The position numbers and the translations under genes were made by a program. DNA of 13,944 nt, taken from NCBI GenBank assembly GCA_016839875.1, contig JAEOTK010000225.1:1-13944 (forward strand). Direction: 5' to 3'. Below the pieces are notes generated by a model. That model was given only the letters and a program-made list of their open reading frames with translations. It did not search any database and had not been told where the DNA came from. Numbering within the stretch: position 1 is the stretch's first letter; each line of letters opens with the position of its first letter. This document shows, one piece after another, positions 12,655 to 13,944 of this stretch. The stretch comes from Candidatus Heimdallarchaeota archaeon (GTDB lineage Archaea > Asgardarchaeota > Heimdallarchaeia > Heimdallarchaeales > Heimdallarchaeaceae).

Positions 12655-13944
12655 CTATTTATTCTTTTGATTTAAATATATTGTGCGTATTTCTTCACTT
12701 GAAGTAGCTTGTTCAGGTGGTCTATCCTCAACAAATTTACCTGTAAACCTTGGGAATCTTAAAGCTAGACCGTCTGTTTTCTTTTTGAGGTGCATCCTGG
12801 AGCATGTATGCATCTGACTTACTGTAATTTCAGCACCTGAAACTTCTATAACAATTTTGGGGTCAAACCAGACAGCTGCTTCAACAACACTGTCTACTTC
12901 TTTTGGTTTCTCTCTTTCTAATGGTTTAAGGTCTTTCAACATCTGATCGAGGTTTTCATCCGAAAAACCTGTTGCAACCCAAGTAAAGGTTTGATATATC
13001 CCTTCTTCAGGTTCAAAACATCCTAGCAAGAATGATCCATATTTACCCGCACGTTTTCCTTTCCCGTAATCTGCACCTAATATTACGAGATCAAATGAAT
13101 CTGATAATTTATCAACATAATCTGCTTTGTATTTTACCCAATTCCAACCTCTTGCTCCAGCTTGATACACAGATCCTTTGGATACACTTTTTCCCATTAA
13201 TCCCTCACAACTATTTTCTAGAGCTTGGAAAAAGAATTTATCTATCTCATCAGCTGTTGATGCTAAAGTCTGATGTGAGAATTGAATTTGCTCAGTCTTA
13301 TTCACAACCTTATTTAGAAGTTCTCTCCTCTCGAGATAATCCAAATCCAGTTTTGATTCCTTAAAGCAATAAAGAACATCAAAAAGGTAAACTCTTACAG
13401 GAATTTCACTTGCTTTTTGAAGTACATCATGTTTCCTTTTTCGTTGAGAAACTTGTTGAAAAGGTAGTATTTTATCTAGATTTTGATCAAACGCAACTAT
13501 TTCTCCCTCAATAATAAATTCATCTTCAATTGATGCTTCCTGAATGAAATCAATAACATCAGGAAACTGTTTTGTAATTTCTTCAGGTCTTCTCGAATAT
13601 AATTTAACTTCGTCTCCCTTTTTATGAATTTGCACCCTCAATCCATCGTATTTGTATTCCAGAGAACATTTTCCATCAAATCGATCAAGGAGTTCATCTG
13701 AGCTAGATACTCTCTGAGCTAGCATAACTCTTATTGGACTGAAAATCTTAACCACTATTTCTTTAACTGCTTCAATTCCATCTTTATATAGAACTTCGGC
13801 TACATAACCTATATCAGAACATCTGTTATTAGCTCGTTCTAGAATGCTCTTATTATCTCTGGTTCCGGTCTTAGCTAAAGAAAGAGCTTCTAATAGTAAC
13901 TGTGAAGCAACACCGAGTCGCAATTGACCACAAACCATTCTAAT
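12655..13944 (-). CDS. lig: ATP-dependent DNA ligase, archaeal/eukaryotic type, N-terminus missing
   Basis: This enzyme seals nicks in replication (Okazaki fragments) and repair. About 430 residues are present; the reading frame stays open past the window edge, and the missing part is the first portion of the N-terminal DNA-binding domain. The ATG at 13938 is internal to the conserved (M)VCGQLRLGVASQLLLEAL helix, not the start. Counting from that Met, motif I is EYKYDGLR with adenylated Lys K96. It is followed by EGEIVAFD, LFDVLY (motif III), EGLMGKS (motif IV), WVKYKADY (motif V) and LRFPRF (motif VI) in the OB-fold domain, with the closing DRPPEQATS segment. All catalytic motifs are intact. 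The complete gene should encode about 590-610 residues. The 188-residue unknown follows after 13 bases. Confidence 0.96.
   Translation of the reverse strand: MRMVCGQLRLGVASQLLLEALSLAKTGTRDNKSILERANNRCSDIGYVAEVLYKDGIEAVKEIVVKIFSPIRVMLAQRVSSSDELLDRFDGKCSLEYKYDGLRVQIHKKGDEVKLYSRRPEEITKQFPDVIDFIQEASIEDEFIIEGEIVAFDQNLDKILPFQQVSQRKRKHDVLQKASEIPVRVYLFDVLYCFKESKLDLDYLERRELLNKVVNKTEQIQFSHQTLASTADEIDKFFFQALENSCEGLMGKSVSKGSVYQAGARGWNWVKYKADYVDKLSDSFDLVILGADYGKGKRAGKYGSFLLGCFEPEEGIYQTFTWVATGFSDENLDQMLKDLKPLEREKPKEVDSVVEAAVWFDPKIVIEVSGAEITVSQMHTCSRMHLKKKTDGLALRFPRFTGKFVEDRPPEQATSSEEIRTIYLNQKNK

Noticed and set aside
13032..13364. Plus-strand open frame of 110 codons inside the ligase gene
   Set aside because: It lies wholly within ligase motifs IV-V on the other strand, so it is a shadow.
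1..13944. tRNA genes, CRISPR arrays, insertion sequences or phage modules
   Set aside because: No cloverleaf with a TTCGA-type arm, no regularly spaced repeats, no transposase or integrase motif and no long terminal inverted repeats were seen. Gaps between genes are all under about 170 bases.

Overview
The window is an AT-rich, gene-dense piece of what is most likely an archaeal chromosome. Three things point to archaea: an ATP-dependent DNA ligase of the archaeal/eukaryotic replicative type, TATA-like boxes centred about 24-30 bases before several start codons (leaderless-style promoters), and GGTG/AGGTGA-type ribosome binding sites before others. A 119-residue protein with a profilin-like layout (11403-11762) would fit an Asgard archaeon. 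That lineage call rests on this one remote similarity and is an inference. No rRNA, tRNA, CRISPR array, insertion sequence or phage gene was seen, and no gene-free stretch exceeds about 165 bases.

Left part (1-2304): the 3' end of a surface-anchored calcineurin-like phosphoesterase, a glyoxalase-II-like metallo-beta-lactamase-fold hydrolase, a four-helix membrane protein and, convergent to these, an MtnX-like HAD phosphatase. A hairpin plus T-tracts separates the convergent pair. Middle (2350-7361): a TldD/TldE(PmbA) metalloprotease pair one base apart, a secreted PKD/Ig-like surface protein with a C-terminal anchor, and a small helical-repeat (HEAT-like) protein.

Right part (7367-11237, minus strand): a likely transcription unit running from a large 838-residue multidomain protein through an agmatinase/arginase-family enzyme to RidA. 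The large protein has duplicated helical hairpins, a duplicated Pro/Glu linker, a coiled coil and three PRC-barrel-like segments. Divergent from it are the profilin-like gene and a DUF167 (YggU-like) gene. The window closes with a minus-strand pair: the DNA ligase, cut by the window edge, followed by an unrecognised helical protein.

Most genes look like housekeeping or moderately known families. The least explained items are the 838-residue PRC-barrel-like protein and its shared promoter region with the profilin-like gene, the unknown 188-residue protein next to the ligase, and the apparent non-AUG start of tldD. No complete new multi-gene system can be demonstrated from the sequence alone.
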